A stretch of 10,700 bases of DNA from positions 1-10,700 of the forward strand of contig JAICTR010000054.1 in the NCBI GenBank assembly GCA_025936275.1, written 5' to 3'. The notes below the pieces were generated by a model, which made no database searches, was not told where the DNA came from, and saw only the letters and a program-made list of their open reading frames with translations. Positions 1 to 6,892 of this stretch are shown here, piece after piece. This DNA is from Burkholderiales bacterium (GTDB lineage Bacteria; Pseudomonadota; Gammaproteobacteria; Burkholderiales; Usitatibacteraceae). The translations under genes and the position numbers were made by a program. Each line of letters begins with the position of its first letter. Position 1 is the first letter of the stretch.

Positions 1-131
1 ATGATTACGGCTGGGCCGCGCACGTGAACCAGAAGCACGCGTGGGACCGCTTCGCCGGCGAGAAAGGCGTGTCGATCCTCTCCCTTCCGACCGGCCAGGG
101 CCTGATCCTCAAGCCGCGCGAAGCTCAGTAG
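1..131 (+). CDS. C-terminal end of an unrecognised protein (partial)
   Basis: Reading from base 3, an open frame gives 42 residues, starting DYGWAAHVNQKH and ending LILKPREAQ, and stops with TAG at 129-131. The 5' part lies outside the window. The piece reads like ordinary soluble protein, with several Trp and aromatic residues, a mixed hydrophobic core and no membrane segment. Its codons favour G/C in the third position, as real genes here do. It converges on the TonB receptor gene and overlaps its last 7 bases, so no intergenic terminator fits between them. I do not recognise the family from this tail. A B12-related role would be guesswork based only on the neighbour. Confidence 0.6.
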   Translation, partial: DYGWAAHVNQKHAWDRFAGEKGVSILSLPTGQGLILKPREAQ

Positions 132-2002
132 GCGTCGAAGCGCACCTCGAGGAATACCGCGCGCCGGGGCGCGTCGTAGCCGAGCGCGCCCTCGTAGCGC
201 CGGTCGAGGAGGTTGGTCGCCGTGAGCTCGGCGCTCCAGTGCTTGTCGATGGCATACGCCACGCGCGCGTCGAGGATCGCGTAGCCCGGCAACCGCGACG
301 CGGGCGACTCGTCGGTCGAATCGAAGCGCTCGCCGCTCGCGTAGAGCGAGAGCCCGGTGCGCCAGGCGCCGAAGCGGCGGCTGGCGTCGAGCGACGCGAA
401 GCGCTCCGCGCGCGATTGCAGCATGAGGCCCGTGTCGACGTCGCGCGGACGCTGCAGGGTGACATTCCCGTGCCACTCGATGCCGAGCCAGCTCGCATCG
501 ACGGCCGCCTCGAGCCCGCGGATGCGCGCGTGCGCGACGTTGAGCACGGTCTGCGCCGAAGGGCTGAACACGATGAGGTCGTCGAGCTGGTTGTCGAAGG
601 CCGTGAGCTTCCAGCGCATGCCCGCGGCGCCGAGGCTCGCGAGGCTCAGCTCGCGGCTGGTGCTGCGCTCCGGGCGCAGATCCGGGTTCGGCACGAAGAA
701 GCCCGGAAACGGCGGGCTGTAGAGGTCGTTGAAGGTCGGCGCGCGAAAGCCGCGCGCCCACGTCGCGGAGAGGTGCGCGAACGACGGCCAATCGAAGCCG
801 TAGCTCACGCTTCCCGTGCTGCGATCGCCGAACTGGTCTTCGCGGTCGCGGCGCACGCTCGCCTCGACGCGCTGGCCGGCGACGCTGCGCGAAAGCGCCG
901 CGAATACGGAGTCGGTATCGCGACGGTTGCGCGTGAAGAGGACGCTCTCCTCGCCGGTCGTGGGGTCCGTCGCGCGATCCGGCAACACCCTTTCGCGGAT
1001 CGTCTCCGCGCCGAGCAGTAGCGAGCCGCCCTCGACCGGCAGCTCGTTGATCCACGAGGCCTGGTCGGTGCGCGTCTCGAAGCGCGAGGCGAACTGCCCC
1101 GAGTACTGCAGCCGGTCGCGTCCCTGGCCGATGGTGAGGCGGCTCGACCACCATTGCGTGAACATTGCCGAAGAGGTGAGGCGCACGCCGGAAAGCGTCT
1201 CGTCGGCGCGGTCGTGCGGGTTGCTGCCGTCGGGCGCGGGCCCGGCATCGAAGTCGGTGCGCGAGCGCGAGCCGAACGCCTCCAGCGCGAGCGTCTCCCC
1301 GGTCCACGCGCGATGCGAGGCATGCAACGCGGCCCACGCGCTTTCGTGCGGATCGCGGTCGGGGAAGAAGCTCGGGTTGCGTGCGTTGGTGGCGCTCGGC
1401 GCATCGACGCGCCGCGCGCCGGCGGACAGCGAGAGCAGCGTGGTGCCGTCGGAGGTCGCGAGGCCCGCCGATCCGCGGCGGTCGCGATCCGAGCCGTAGC
1501 CCGCCGCGGCGAAGAGGTTCGGCACGTCCTTGCCGCGCGTGAAGACCTGGATCACGCCGCCCGCGGCTTCCGATCCGTAGAGGCTCGAGAGCGGTCCCTT
1601 CACCACCTCGATGCGCTCGATCATGTCGAGCGGGATCGCCTCGATCGCGGTGGTGCCGGCGGTCGCCGAGCCGACGCGCAATCCATCGACCAGCACCAGC
1701 GTCTGTGCGGGGCCCGCGCCGCGGATGAAGGCGCTTTCCGGCTGTCCCGGGCCGCCCGTCGCGCGCAGCTCCACGCCGGCGCGCCGTTGCAGCAGCTCGC
1801 CCAGCGAGAGCGGCCCCGCGTCCTCGATCTGCGCGCGCGTGATGACGACCGTATCGCGCAGCGTCGGCTCCCCGGTGAGCGAGCGCGTGGCGGTGACGAC
1901 GAGGGATTCCAGCTGCAGCGGTGTGGAAGCGAGGTTTCCTGCCTGGGCATGGGCGCCCAGCGCGGCGAGGCTCGCGAGCCCCGCGATGGCGTACGTTCTC
2001 AT
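125..2002 (-). CDS. btuB: TonB-dependent outer-membrane receptor, BtuB type (vitamin B12 uptake)
   Basis: The 625-residue protein is predicted to be an outer-membrane beta-barrel that imports cobalamin using TonB energy. Residues 1-20 form a signal peptide ending in AHA. A TonB box follows (ESLVVTATR, 32-40). The plug domain, about 48-158, carries hallmarks such as FIRGAGPAQTLVLVDGLRV and IERIEVVKGPLSSLYGSEAAGGVIQV (read in pieces). The rest is barrel with aromatic-rich alternating strands, ending in an aromatic residue (RFDAY). Length fits BtuB, usually about 600-650 residues. The start at 2002 is chosen because the signal peptide begins there and AAGGA lies 5 bases upstream (2008-2012). An open frame continues to 2269 but runs through the riboswitch. 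Specificity for B12 is inferred from the riboswitch and the plug sequence. Transport of another corrinoid is possible. Confidence 0.9.
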   Translation of the reverse strand: MRTYAIAGLASLAALGAHAQAGNLASTPLQLESLVVTATRSLTGEPTLRDTVVITRAQIEDAGPLSLGELLQRRAGVELRATGGPGQPESAFIRGAGPAQTLVLVDGLRVGSATAGTTAIEAIPLDMIERIEVVKGPLSSLYGSEAAGGVIQVFTRGKDVPNLFAAAGYGSDRDRRGSAGLATSDGTTLLSLSAGARRVDAPSATNARNPSFFPDRDPHESAWAALHASHRAWTGETLALEAFGSRSRTDFDAGPAPDGSNPHDRADETLSGVRLTSSAMFTQWWSSRLTIGQGRDRLQYSGQFASRFETRTDQASWINELPVEGGSLLLGAETIRERVLPDRATDPTTGEESVLFTRNRRDTDSVFAALSRSVAGQRVEASVRRDREDQFGDRSTGSVSYGFDWPSFAHLSATWARGFRAPTFNDLYSPPFPGFFVPNPDLRPERSTSRELSLASLGAAGMRWKLTAFDNQLDDLIVFSPSAQTVLNVAHARIRGLEAAVDASWLGIEWHGNVTLQRPRDVDTGLMLQSRAERFASLDASRRFGAWRTGLSLYASGERFDSTDESPASRLPGYAILDARVAYAIDKHWSAELTATNLLDRRYEGALGYDAPRRAVFLEVRFDAY

Positions 2003-2071
2003 GGCGGTCCTTCGATCGGTCGGCGAGCGTCCCCGCAAGCCGTTGTTCGCGTTCTTCCGGGTGTTTCCACC

Positions 2072-2219
2072 ACGACGGACCGGTCTCCGGGCTCGCGGGC
2101 TCCTTCCGGCCACCGCCTTCCCACGGCTCGTGCCGCAGTGGCGAATGGCGGTCCAACGCCTCGCATACCGTTGCGGGGGCAGCGCCGGCTTCCCACCGGC
2201 TTCCCGTGCATCCGTTCGC
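2072..2219 (-). promoter_or_regulatory. Cobalamin (adenosylcobalamin) riboswitch
   Basis: Read on the minus strand, the leader of the receptor gene shows the conserved cobalamin-aptamer parts in order. GGGAA is followed by the hairpin GCCGG..CCGGC (about 2200-2184), then the invariant GCCCCCGCAACGGT (about 2181-2167). Next comes GCCACTG with its downstream partner GGGAAGG, and last the B12-box core GGAGACCGG (about 2088-2080). This family binds B12 and lowers expression of uptake and synthesis genes. It lies directly between the predicted promoter and the receptor start, about 70 bases ahead of the ATG. No U-rich terminator is seen between aptamer and start codon, so control of translation is more likely than termination. 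The exact ends are approximate. Confidence 0.95.
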
Positions 2220-2225
2220 CCGCGC

Positions 2226-2253
2226 ATCATACGCCAGCTACACGCGCTGTCGC
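2226..2253 (-). promoter_or_regulatory. Sigma70-like promoter for the riboswitch-receptor transcript
   Basis: On the minus strand there is GCGACA (2253-2248), a 16-base spacer and TATGAT (2231-2226). These match the -35 and -10 consensus at 4 and 5 of 6 positions. Transcription would start near 2218-2220, right at the 5' edge of the riboswitch, which supports the call. It is a prediction from sequence only. Confidence 0.6.
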
Positions 2254-2285
2254 TCGAAACGACTTTCAAAACGCGCCGTTACTGA

Positions 2286-2314
2286 TTGACGCGCCATGCT
2301 TTTTCCAATACCGT
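2286..2314 (+). promoter_or_regulatory. Candidate promoter for the coiled-coil gene - zapA operon
   Basis: TTGACG (2286-2291), a 17-base spacer and TACCGT (2309-2314) resemble a -35/-10 pair. The -35 matches 5 of 6 positions, and the -10 keeps the key T, A and final T. The start point would fall at about 2320-2322, at or just before the ATG at 2322, so the mRNA could be leaderless. The weak -10 keeps confidence low. Confidence 0.35.
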
Positions 2315-2321
2315 GGGGAGC

Positions 2322-2522
2322 ATGGATTCGGAACTCGCCAGCCTCGAAGAGAAGCTCGCGCAATTGGTGCAACGGCTCAATGCGTTGCGCGCGGAAAACC
2401 GCGAGCTGCGCCAGCAGGTGGCCGCGCGCACCGACGAGAACTCGCGCCTCGCGGAGAAGCTCGCCGCTGCGCGTACGCGCATCGAGGCCCTGTTGAAGCA
2501 GATCCCGGAGACCGAATCGTGA
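2322..2522 (+). CDS. Small ZapB-like coiled-coil protein (TIGR02449-type)
   Basis: The 66-residue protein is almost entirely one charged coiled coil. It shows heptads of Leu/Ala with Glu, Arg and Gln, such as LEEKLAQLVQRLNALRAENR and ELRQQVAARTDENSRLAEKL. There is no signal peptide, membrane segment or enzyme motif. Small coiled-coil proteins of this kind (TIGR02449 family) commonly precede zapA in beta- and gammaproteobacteria. They resemble ZapB in form, so a role near the division ring is likely but not shown. Its stop overlaps the zapA start by 4 bases (GTGA), a sign of translational coupling. The purine stretch GGGGAG sits only 1 base from the ATG, too close for a normal ribosome site. 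A TTG at 2286 would add 12 residues that break the coiled-coil pattern, so I prefer 2322. Confidence 0.85.
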   Translation: MDSELASLEEKLAQLVQRLNALRAENRELRQQVAARTDENSRLAEKLAAARTRIEALLKQIPETES

Positions 2523-2848
2523 GCGAAGCCAAGTCGCGCGAGAAGGGCGCCGTCACCATCAGCCTGCTGGGGCGCGAGCTGCGCGTCGCCTGTCCCGAGG
2601 GCGAGGAGAAGCAGCTGCTCGCCTCGGTCGATTACCTCAACCGGAAGCTGCGCGAGGTGCGCGATACCGGCAAGGTCGTCGGCAACGAGCGCATCGCGAT
2701 CATGGCCGCGTTGAACATCGCCCACGAGCTCCTGTCGAACCGTCCGGGTGGCGCGAGCTTCGACGCCGGCGCCTTCCGGGGTAGAATCGAAGCGATGCAG
2801 GAAACCGTGGAATCGGCGCTCGCCGCCGACCAGGAAAATCTCTTCTAG
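2519..2848 (+). CDS. zapA: Cell division protein ZapA
   Basis: The 109-residue protein belongs to the ZapA family, which binds and bundles FtsZ filaments at the division ring in the cytoplasm. The N-terminal globular part contains VTISLLGRELRVACPEGEE (about 12-30) and the family-typical LLASVDYLNRKLREVR (33-48). The central helix follows with NERIAIMAALNIAHELL (56-72), and a C-terminal helix ends in ALAADQENLF. The length is usual for the family. The GTG start is supported by GGAG at 2507-2510, 8 bases upstream, and by the 4-base overlap with the preceding coiled-coil gene. The same frame stays open far upstream, but that region is antisense to the receptor gene and is not coding. The 6S RNA gene follows, an order found in many proteobacteria. 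Confidence 0.95.
   Translation: MSEAKSREKGAVTISLLGRELRVACPEGEEKQLLASVDYLNRKLREVRDTGKVVGNERIAIMAALNIAHELLSNRPGGASFDAGAFRGRIEAMQETVESALAADQENLF
2760..2787 (+). promoter_or_regulatory. Candidate internal promoter in zapA driving 6S RNA
   Basis: Within the 3' part of zapA, TCGACG (2760-2765), a 16-base spacer and TAGAAT (2782-2787) form a fair sigma70-like pair (4 of 6 and 5 of 6). A start near 2794 would give a 6S precursor with about 85 extra 5' bases. E. coli ssrS also has a distal promoter that makes a longer precursor. This is a sequence-only prediction. Confidence 0.35.
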
Positions 2849-2864
2849 CGGCGTGCGCGCCGCT
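2847..2864 (+). other. GC-rich hairpin at the zapA stop codon
   Basis: A perfect inverted repeat, AGCGGCG / CGCCGCT around the loop TGCG, starts inside the zapA stop codon. No run of T follows, so it is not a classical intrinsic terminator. It could pause polymerase, protect the zapA mRNA 3' end, or mark the processing site of the 6S precursor that begins about 15 bases further on. Confidence 0.4.
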
Positions 2865-2878
2865 GCAGCGAGGGACCT

Positions 2879-3060
2879 GGGTTTCCTGCGGTGTTCGTCC
2901 GGGCTTACATCCTTTGAACCGATAAGCTTGTTAGCCAGGACGCCAGCCAAGAGCGCTTTTGTGCGCGTCCCACGTCGGACGTACCTGCGGCGCTCGGCAG
3001 GCGACCGCCTTGAACCGTTGGGTTCGAGAGTGCGGCCCGGGCGAACACCGCAGTGAACCC
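2879..3060 (+). ncRNA. ssrS: 6S RNA
   Basis: 6S RNA binds sigma70 RNA polymerase by imitating an open promoter and adjusts transcription in stationary phase. The two ends form a long closing stem: 2879-2904 pairs with 3035-3060 over about 26 positions, with one mismatch and two G-U pairs. Between them is the family hallmark CCTTGAACCGTTGGGTTCGA (3008-3027), very like the CCTTGAACC..GGGTTCAAGG of E. coli 6S. On the 5' side of the bubble TTTGAACCGATA (2913-2924) aligns with E. coli CCTGAGCCGATA, where product RNA synthesis starts. The length of about 180 bases and the position right after zapA also fit. The exact mature ends are inferred from the pairing. Confidence 0.93.
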
Positions 3061-3547
3061 CCGCTACTGGCTCATGAAGTCCGAGCCGGACGAGTTCTCG
3101 ATCGACGATCTCGTCCGCGCGCCGAAGCGGCGCACGCCGTGGTTCGGCGTCCGCAATTACCAGGCACGCAACTACATGCGCGACGCGATGAAGGTCGGCG
3201 ACGGCGTGCTCTTCTACCACTCGAGCTGTCCGGTGCCGGGCATCGCCGGCATCGCCCGGGTTGCGAGCGCCGCCTATCCCGACGCGTCGCAATTCGACCG
3301 CAAGAGTCCCTATTACGACGCGAAGTCGCAGCGCGAGGCGCCGCGCTGGATGCTGGTCGACGTGGAGCTGGTGAAGAAGACGCGCCTCATGCCGCTCGAG
3401 GAGATGCGCGGCTATCGCGAGCTGCAGGACATGGTGGTGCTGCGGCGCGGAAACCGCCTCTCGATCACGCCGGTCACGCGCGAGGAATGGCGCTTCATCA
3501 ACGAGATGCTGGGCGGCACCGGCGAGAGCGCCGGCGCGCCGCGATGA
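3053..3547 (+). CDS. EVE-domain protein
   Basis: The 164-residue protein is nearly all one EVE domain, a PUA-like fold. Characteristic blocks are RYWLMKSEPDEFSIDDL (4-20), TPWFGVRNYQARNYMRDAMKVGD (28-50), VLFYHSSCPVPGIAGIARV (52-70) and the late PLEEMRGYRELQDMVVLRRGNRLSI (114-138). EVE domains are thought to bind modified bases in nucleic acid. The job of the stand-alone bacterial form, related to human THYN1, is poorly known. The start is GTG at 3053, the first start codon after an in-frame TGA at 3011. Starting at the ATG at 3074 would remove the conserved RYWL strand. No Shine-Dalgarno site is seen, because the upstream bases are the 3' arm of 6S RNA. The stop lies 1 base from the stop of the convergent peptidase gene. 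Confidence 0.9.
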   Translation: MNPRYWLMKSEPDEFSIDDLVRAPKRRTPWFGVRNYQARNYMRDAMKVGDGVLFYHSSCPVPGIAGIARVASAAYPDASQFDRKSPYYDAKSQREAPRWMLVDVELVKKTRLMPLEEMRGYRELQDMVVLRRGNRLSITPVTREEWRFINEMLGGTGESAGAPR

Positions 3548-3548
3548 G

Positions 3549-4682
3549 CTAGCGCTCGTTCCAGCGGCGCATGAGGCCGCGGAAGAGCTCGGTCGATTGC
3601 TCGATGCGCGACATCGAGCACCACTCGTCGGTCTGGTGCGCGAGGGAGGGCTCGCCGGGGCCCAGGATCACCGCGGGCACCGCCCCGCCGAAGCCGCGCT
3701 TCAGGTCCGCGCCGTCGGTGGAGAAGGTGATGGTCTTCGGCGTGGGCGGGGCGTCGAGGTACGGCGTGCACGCCTCGAACACTTCCTGCACCCATTCGTT
3801 CGCGGGCTCGGTGTAGAGCGAGGGCGTATCCACGACGCGACGCACGCGCGCGCCGCGCGGCGCGAGCAGCGCCTGCAGCGACTCGCACAGGTGCACGTGG
3901 TCGATGCCCGGGACCGTGCGCGTGTCGACGGTGATCGCGGCGCGGTCCGGCACCGAGTTGGTGTTGAGGCCGCCGCGGATCGTGCCGACGTTGAGCGTGG
4001 GCTTGCCCATCACCGCGTGGGAGTCGACCGGAAAGCGGAAGCCGGCGAGGTCGTCGATCACCCGTGCCATCTTCACGATCGCGTTGTCGCCGAGCTCGGG
4101 CATCGAGCCATGCGCCGTGACGCCCCGCGTTTCCACCTCGAACCACGCGAGGCCCTTGTGGCCGACGTAGGGATAGTTGCCGGTGGGCTCCGCGACCACG
4201 ATCGCGCCGGCGCGCTCGAGGAGCTTGTGGTCGGCGAGGTACTTCGCGCCTTCGCAGCCGATCTCCTCTCCGGCCGTGATCACCAGCAGCAGGCCCGGGC
4301 CGCGCGCGAGGTCGTGGGCGAGCTCGATCGCGGCGGTCACGAACGCGGCGATGCCGCTCTTCATGTCGGTCGAGCCGCGCCCGTAGAGCCGGTCGCCGTC
4401 GGTCTCGCCGGCGAACGGATCGCGCGACCACGGCGCGCTGCCGAGCGGCACGATGTCGATGTGGCCGGTGAAGCAGATGGGCGGCCGGTCGCCGGATCCG
4501 CCGATCTGCGCGATGAGGCTGGTGCGCGCCTCGGCGAACTCGTGGAACGCGACGCGGAAGCCGGCTTTCTCGAGCATCGCGCCGAGGTGGCGCGCGCACG
4601 CGCGCTCCATGCCCGGCGGGTTGATGGTGTCGAAGGCGAGGAGCTCGCGGGTGAGCGCGCGGGGATCGAGGCGGGCGGGCAT
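3549..4682 (-). CDS. M20 family metallopeptidase, ArgE/DapE type
   Basis: The 377-residue protein is a zinc-dependent amidohydrolase of the acetylornithine deacetylase / succinyl-diaminopimelate desuccinylase group. Visible metal ligands and catalytic residues are GHIDIVP (His74, Asp76), GRGSTDMKSG (Asp106), the TAGEE pair (Glu139, Glu140), VVAEPTGN (Glu165) and LAHQTDEW (His349). The dimerisation or lid domain, about 175-290, carries the usual GVTAHGSMPELGDNAI. The length is normal and the gene looks intact. There is no signal peptide, so it should be cytoplasmic. Whether the substrate is N-acetylornithine, N-succinyl-diaminopimelate or another N-acyl amino acid cannot be read from the motifs, so no symbol is given. 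The gene follows the debranching-enzyme gene by 32 bases and could be co-transcribed with it. Its ribosome site is weak (GAG about 11 bases upstream). Confidence 0.9.
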   Translation of the reverse strand: MPARLDPRALTRELLAFDTINPPGMERACARHLGAMLEKAGFRVAFHEFAEARTSLIAQIGGSGDRPPICFTGHIDIVPLGSAPWSRDPFAGETDGDRLYGRGSTDMKSGIAAFVTAAIELAHDLARGPGLLLVITAGEEIGCEGAKYLADHKLLERAGAIVVAEPTGNYPYVGHKGLAWFEVETRGVTAHGSMPELGDNAIVKMARVIDDLAGFRFPVDSHAVMGKPTLNVGTIRGGLNTNSVPDRAAITVDTRTVPGIDHVHLCESLQALLAPRGARVRRVVDTPSLYTEPANEWVQEVFEACTPYLDAPPTPKTITFSTDGADLKRGFGGAVPAVILGPGEPSLAHQTDEWCSMSRIEQSTELFRGLMRRWNER

Positions 4683-4714
4683 CGCGCTAGTTTCTCACGC
4701 CGCGGCGCGCGGGG

Positions 4715-6892
4715 TCACAGCACGACCGAGACCTCGACCTCGCCGTGCTTGCGCATCACGTTCACGCCCACCTCGCGCCCGTGGCGCTCGAACTGCACGT
4801 CCACCACCGCGTCGCCGACGCGCACGTCCACCAGCCGCAGCCGATCGAGGAAGCCGGGAAGCACCGGGTGCAGGAAGCGCATGCGCGGCTCCTCGGGACG
4901 GAAGGAAAGGCCGAGGCACGCCTTCACGAGGTAGAACGCGCTCGCCGAGGCCCATGCCTGCGGCGAGCAGGCGACCGGGTAGAGCGTGGGCCCTTCGCCC
5001 GCGTGCGCGCGCTCGAAGCCGCAGTAGAGCTCGGGGAGCCGGTGCAGCTCCATGAAGAGGCTCGCCTCGTAGAGCGCGGCGGCGATGCGCGCGCTCTTCT
5101 CCTTCATGCCATAGCGCGCGAGGCCCATCGCCGCGATGGCGTTGTCGTGCGGCCACACGGAGCCGTTGTGGTAGGACATCGGGTTGTAGCGGACCTCGCC
5201 GCGTGCGACGGTGCGCACGCCCCAGCCCGAGAACGAGTCGGGCGAGAGCAGCGTCTCTCCCACGCGCCGCGCGCGATCCGGCCGCGCGATGCCGCTCCAC
5301 AGCACGTGCCCCGCGTTCGAGGTGCGCACGCGGCACGGGCGCTTCTCGCCGTCCAGCGCGAGCGCGTAGGTGCCGAGGTCCTCGCACCAGAAGGCGCGCT
5401 CGAAGTTCGCCTGCAGCTCGCGCGCCTGCGCTTCGAGCGCTTCGGCGCGCGCCCCGTGGCCCAGCACGCGCGCGAGCCGCGCCGCATGCACGCGCGCGAG
5501 GTACGCATAGCCCTGCACCTCGCAAAGCGCGATCGGTCCCTCCGCGAGCCGCCCGTCGGCATGGAACACCGAGTCCTCGGAGTCCTTCCAGCCCTGGTTC
5601 ACGAGCCCGGTGCGGCTGCGGCGCGCGTACTCGATGAAGCCGTCGCCGTCGAGGTCGCCGTAGCGGTCCATCCAGGCGAGCGCGCGCTCGATGTTCGGCC
5701 AGATCGCTTCGAGCGTCGCGCGATCGCCCGCGCGCCAGTGATACTCGCCCGCCAGCACGACGAAGAGCGGCGTCGCGTCGATCGTGCCGTAGTAGCAGCC
5801 GAACGGGATCTCGCCGAGGTTCGCGAGCTCGCCGCGGCGCATCTCGTGCATGATCTTGCCGGGCTCCGCGTCCTGCTCGGGCCGCGTCTCGCTCGCCTGG
5901 GTCCTGGCGAGGAAGCGCAGCACGTCGCGCGCCATGGCGGGCTCGGCCCACAGGTACTGGAGCGCCGTGAGGATGCCGTCGCGGCCGAAGGGCACGCTGT
6001 ACCAGGGCACGCCCGCATACGGGTAGCAGCCCTGGGGATTGCCCGCGGTGAGCATGGTGAGGTCGGCCGCGGAGCGCTGCATCCAGTCGTCGAACTGCTC
6101 GTTGGTGGAGCGCGCCGCGGCGCCGCGTTCGCGGCGGAAGGCGTCTTCCACGCTTCGCGCGGCCTTCAGGAAGGGCACGCCCTCCGAAGCGGCCGGCGCG
6201 TCGCAGGCGATGCGCGACACCACCTCGAAGCGGCCGCGCGCGGGAAGGTCGAGCTCGAACTGCGCGCGCCCCGCGTCCAGCGCCGCGGGCGGCTGCGAGA
6301 ACTCGATCGTGGTGCGCCGCTCGATGTCGTCCAGTCCGCGGTACGCGAGGACCACGCGCTCGCGCCCCACTTGCGGCGCGAGGTCCTCGCCGCGACGCGC
6401 GCGCTCGTATCCGCGCACCTCGAAGATGTCGGCGTAGTCGGCGCCGAACTCGAGCGCGATGCGCACGTGCACCGGCTCGAGGCCGAAGTTCTCCACGCGC
6501 AGTCGCTCGTGGCACGCCGCCTCCCACAGCACCCAGGAGCGCGCGATGTGCAGCGTGCCCTTTACCGTCGCGAGCCGCTCGCCGTCGTGCAGGTCGGCGT
6601 TGGTGCCGTCGACGCCGAGCGTGCTGTTGTCGCGCCGCGCGCTCGAGTGCAGCAGGATCGGGCGCAGCCCGTTCACCCGCAGCTCGTAGCGCGCGAGGTA
6701 GCGCGTGCCCTGGTGGTAGAAGCCGTGCTCCCCGCTTCCCGCGCGCGGCATGTCGCCGAAGCGGTCGAAGAGCGCGAAGCTCTCGCCGAACTTGAGGACG
6801 CGCAGCGGATCGCCCTCGCGCGATGCGGTCGCGAGCACGTACCAGCGGTCGCCGACGCGGATCGCCTCCTCGAGCGGCGTCGCGTCCTTCAT
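4715..6892 (-). CDS. Amylo-alpha-1,6-glucosidase / glycogen-debranching-like glycoside hydrolase
   Basis: The 725-residue protein has the two-domain form of this family. An N-terminal beta-sandwich (about 15-235) contains FGDMPRAGSGEHGFYHQGTRYL, and an (alpha/alpha)6 barrel covers about 260-680. Barrel motifs include VPWYSVPFGRDGILTALQ (295-312), FGCYYGTIDATPLFV (364-378), LVNQGWKDSEDSV (430-442, Asp437 a likely catalytic acid) and NPMSYHNGSVWPHDNA (570-585). Such enzymes release alpha-linked glucose from branched or short glucosides. No signal peptide is seen, so action is probably in the cytoplasm. The ATG overlaps the glycosyltransferase stop as ATGA and no Shine-Dalgarno site is visible, so translation probably depends on the upstream gene. 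No glycogen synthesis or phosphorylase gene is in the window, and the true substrate may be something other than glycogen. Confidence 0.9.
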   Translation of the reverse strand: MKDATPLEEAIRVGDRWYVLATASREGDPLRVLKFGESFALFDRFGDMPRAGSGEHGFYHQGTRYLARYELRVNGLRPILLHSSARRDNSTLGVDGTNADLHDGERLATVKGTLHIARSWVLWEAACHERLRVENFGLEPVHVRIALEFGADYADIFEVRGYERARRGEDLAPQVGRERVVLAYRGLDDIERRTTIEFSQPPAALDAGRAQFELDLPARGRFEVVSRIACDAPAASEGVPFLKAARSVEDAFRRERGAAARSTNEQFDDWMQRSAADLTMLTAGNPQGCYPYAGVPWYSVPFGRDGILTALQYLWAEPAMARDVLRFLARTQASETRPEQDAEPGKIMHEMRRGELANLGEIPFGCYYGTIDATPLFVVLAGEYHWRAGDRATLEAIWPNIERALAWMDRYGDLDGDGFIEYARRSRTGLVNQGWKDSEDSVFHADGRLAEGPIALCEVQGYAYLARVHAARLARVLGHGARAEALEAQARELQANFERAFWCEDLGTYALALDGEKRPCRVRTSNAGHVLWSGIARPDRARRVGETLLSPDSFSGWGVRTVARGEVRYNPMSYHNGSVWPHDNAIAAMGLARYGMKEKSARIAAALYEASLFMELHRLPELYCGFERAHAGEGPTLYPVACSPQAWASASAFYLVKACLGLSFRPEEPRMRFLHPVLPGFLDRLRLVDVRVGDAVVDVQFERHGREVGVNVMRKHGEVEVSVVL

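Noticed and set aside
41..1021. Plus-strand open frame of 326 codons opposite the receptor barrel
   Set aside because: It is a shadow frame dominated by Arg, Ala, Glu and Val, with no motif. The receptor is coherent on the other strand.
2065..2078. GGTG-GAAA-CACC hairpin after the riboswitch as a terminator
   Set aside because: The stem is only 4 base pairs with no T run. It is more likely a small structural element of the leader.
2003..2269. N-terminal extension of the TonB receptor by 89 codons
   Set aside because: It crosses the cobalamin riboswitch. A signal peptide and a ribosome site define the start at 2002.
2264..2269. TTGAAA on the minus strand as the -35 of the receptor promoter
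   Set aside because: The distance to TATGAT is 32 bases, far too long. GCGACA at 2248-2253 gives a normal spacing.
1154..2518. Upstream in-frame extension of zapA
   Set aside because: It is open only because of high GC. It runs antisense through the receptor gene and the riboswitch, while ZapA homology begins at the GTG at 2519.
3597..4934. Plus-strand open frame of 445 codons across the peptidase gene and beyond
   Set aside because: It is antisense to a clear M20 peptidase and the end of the debranching gene. It has low-complexity composition and no recognisable domain.
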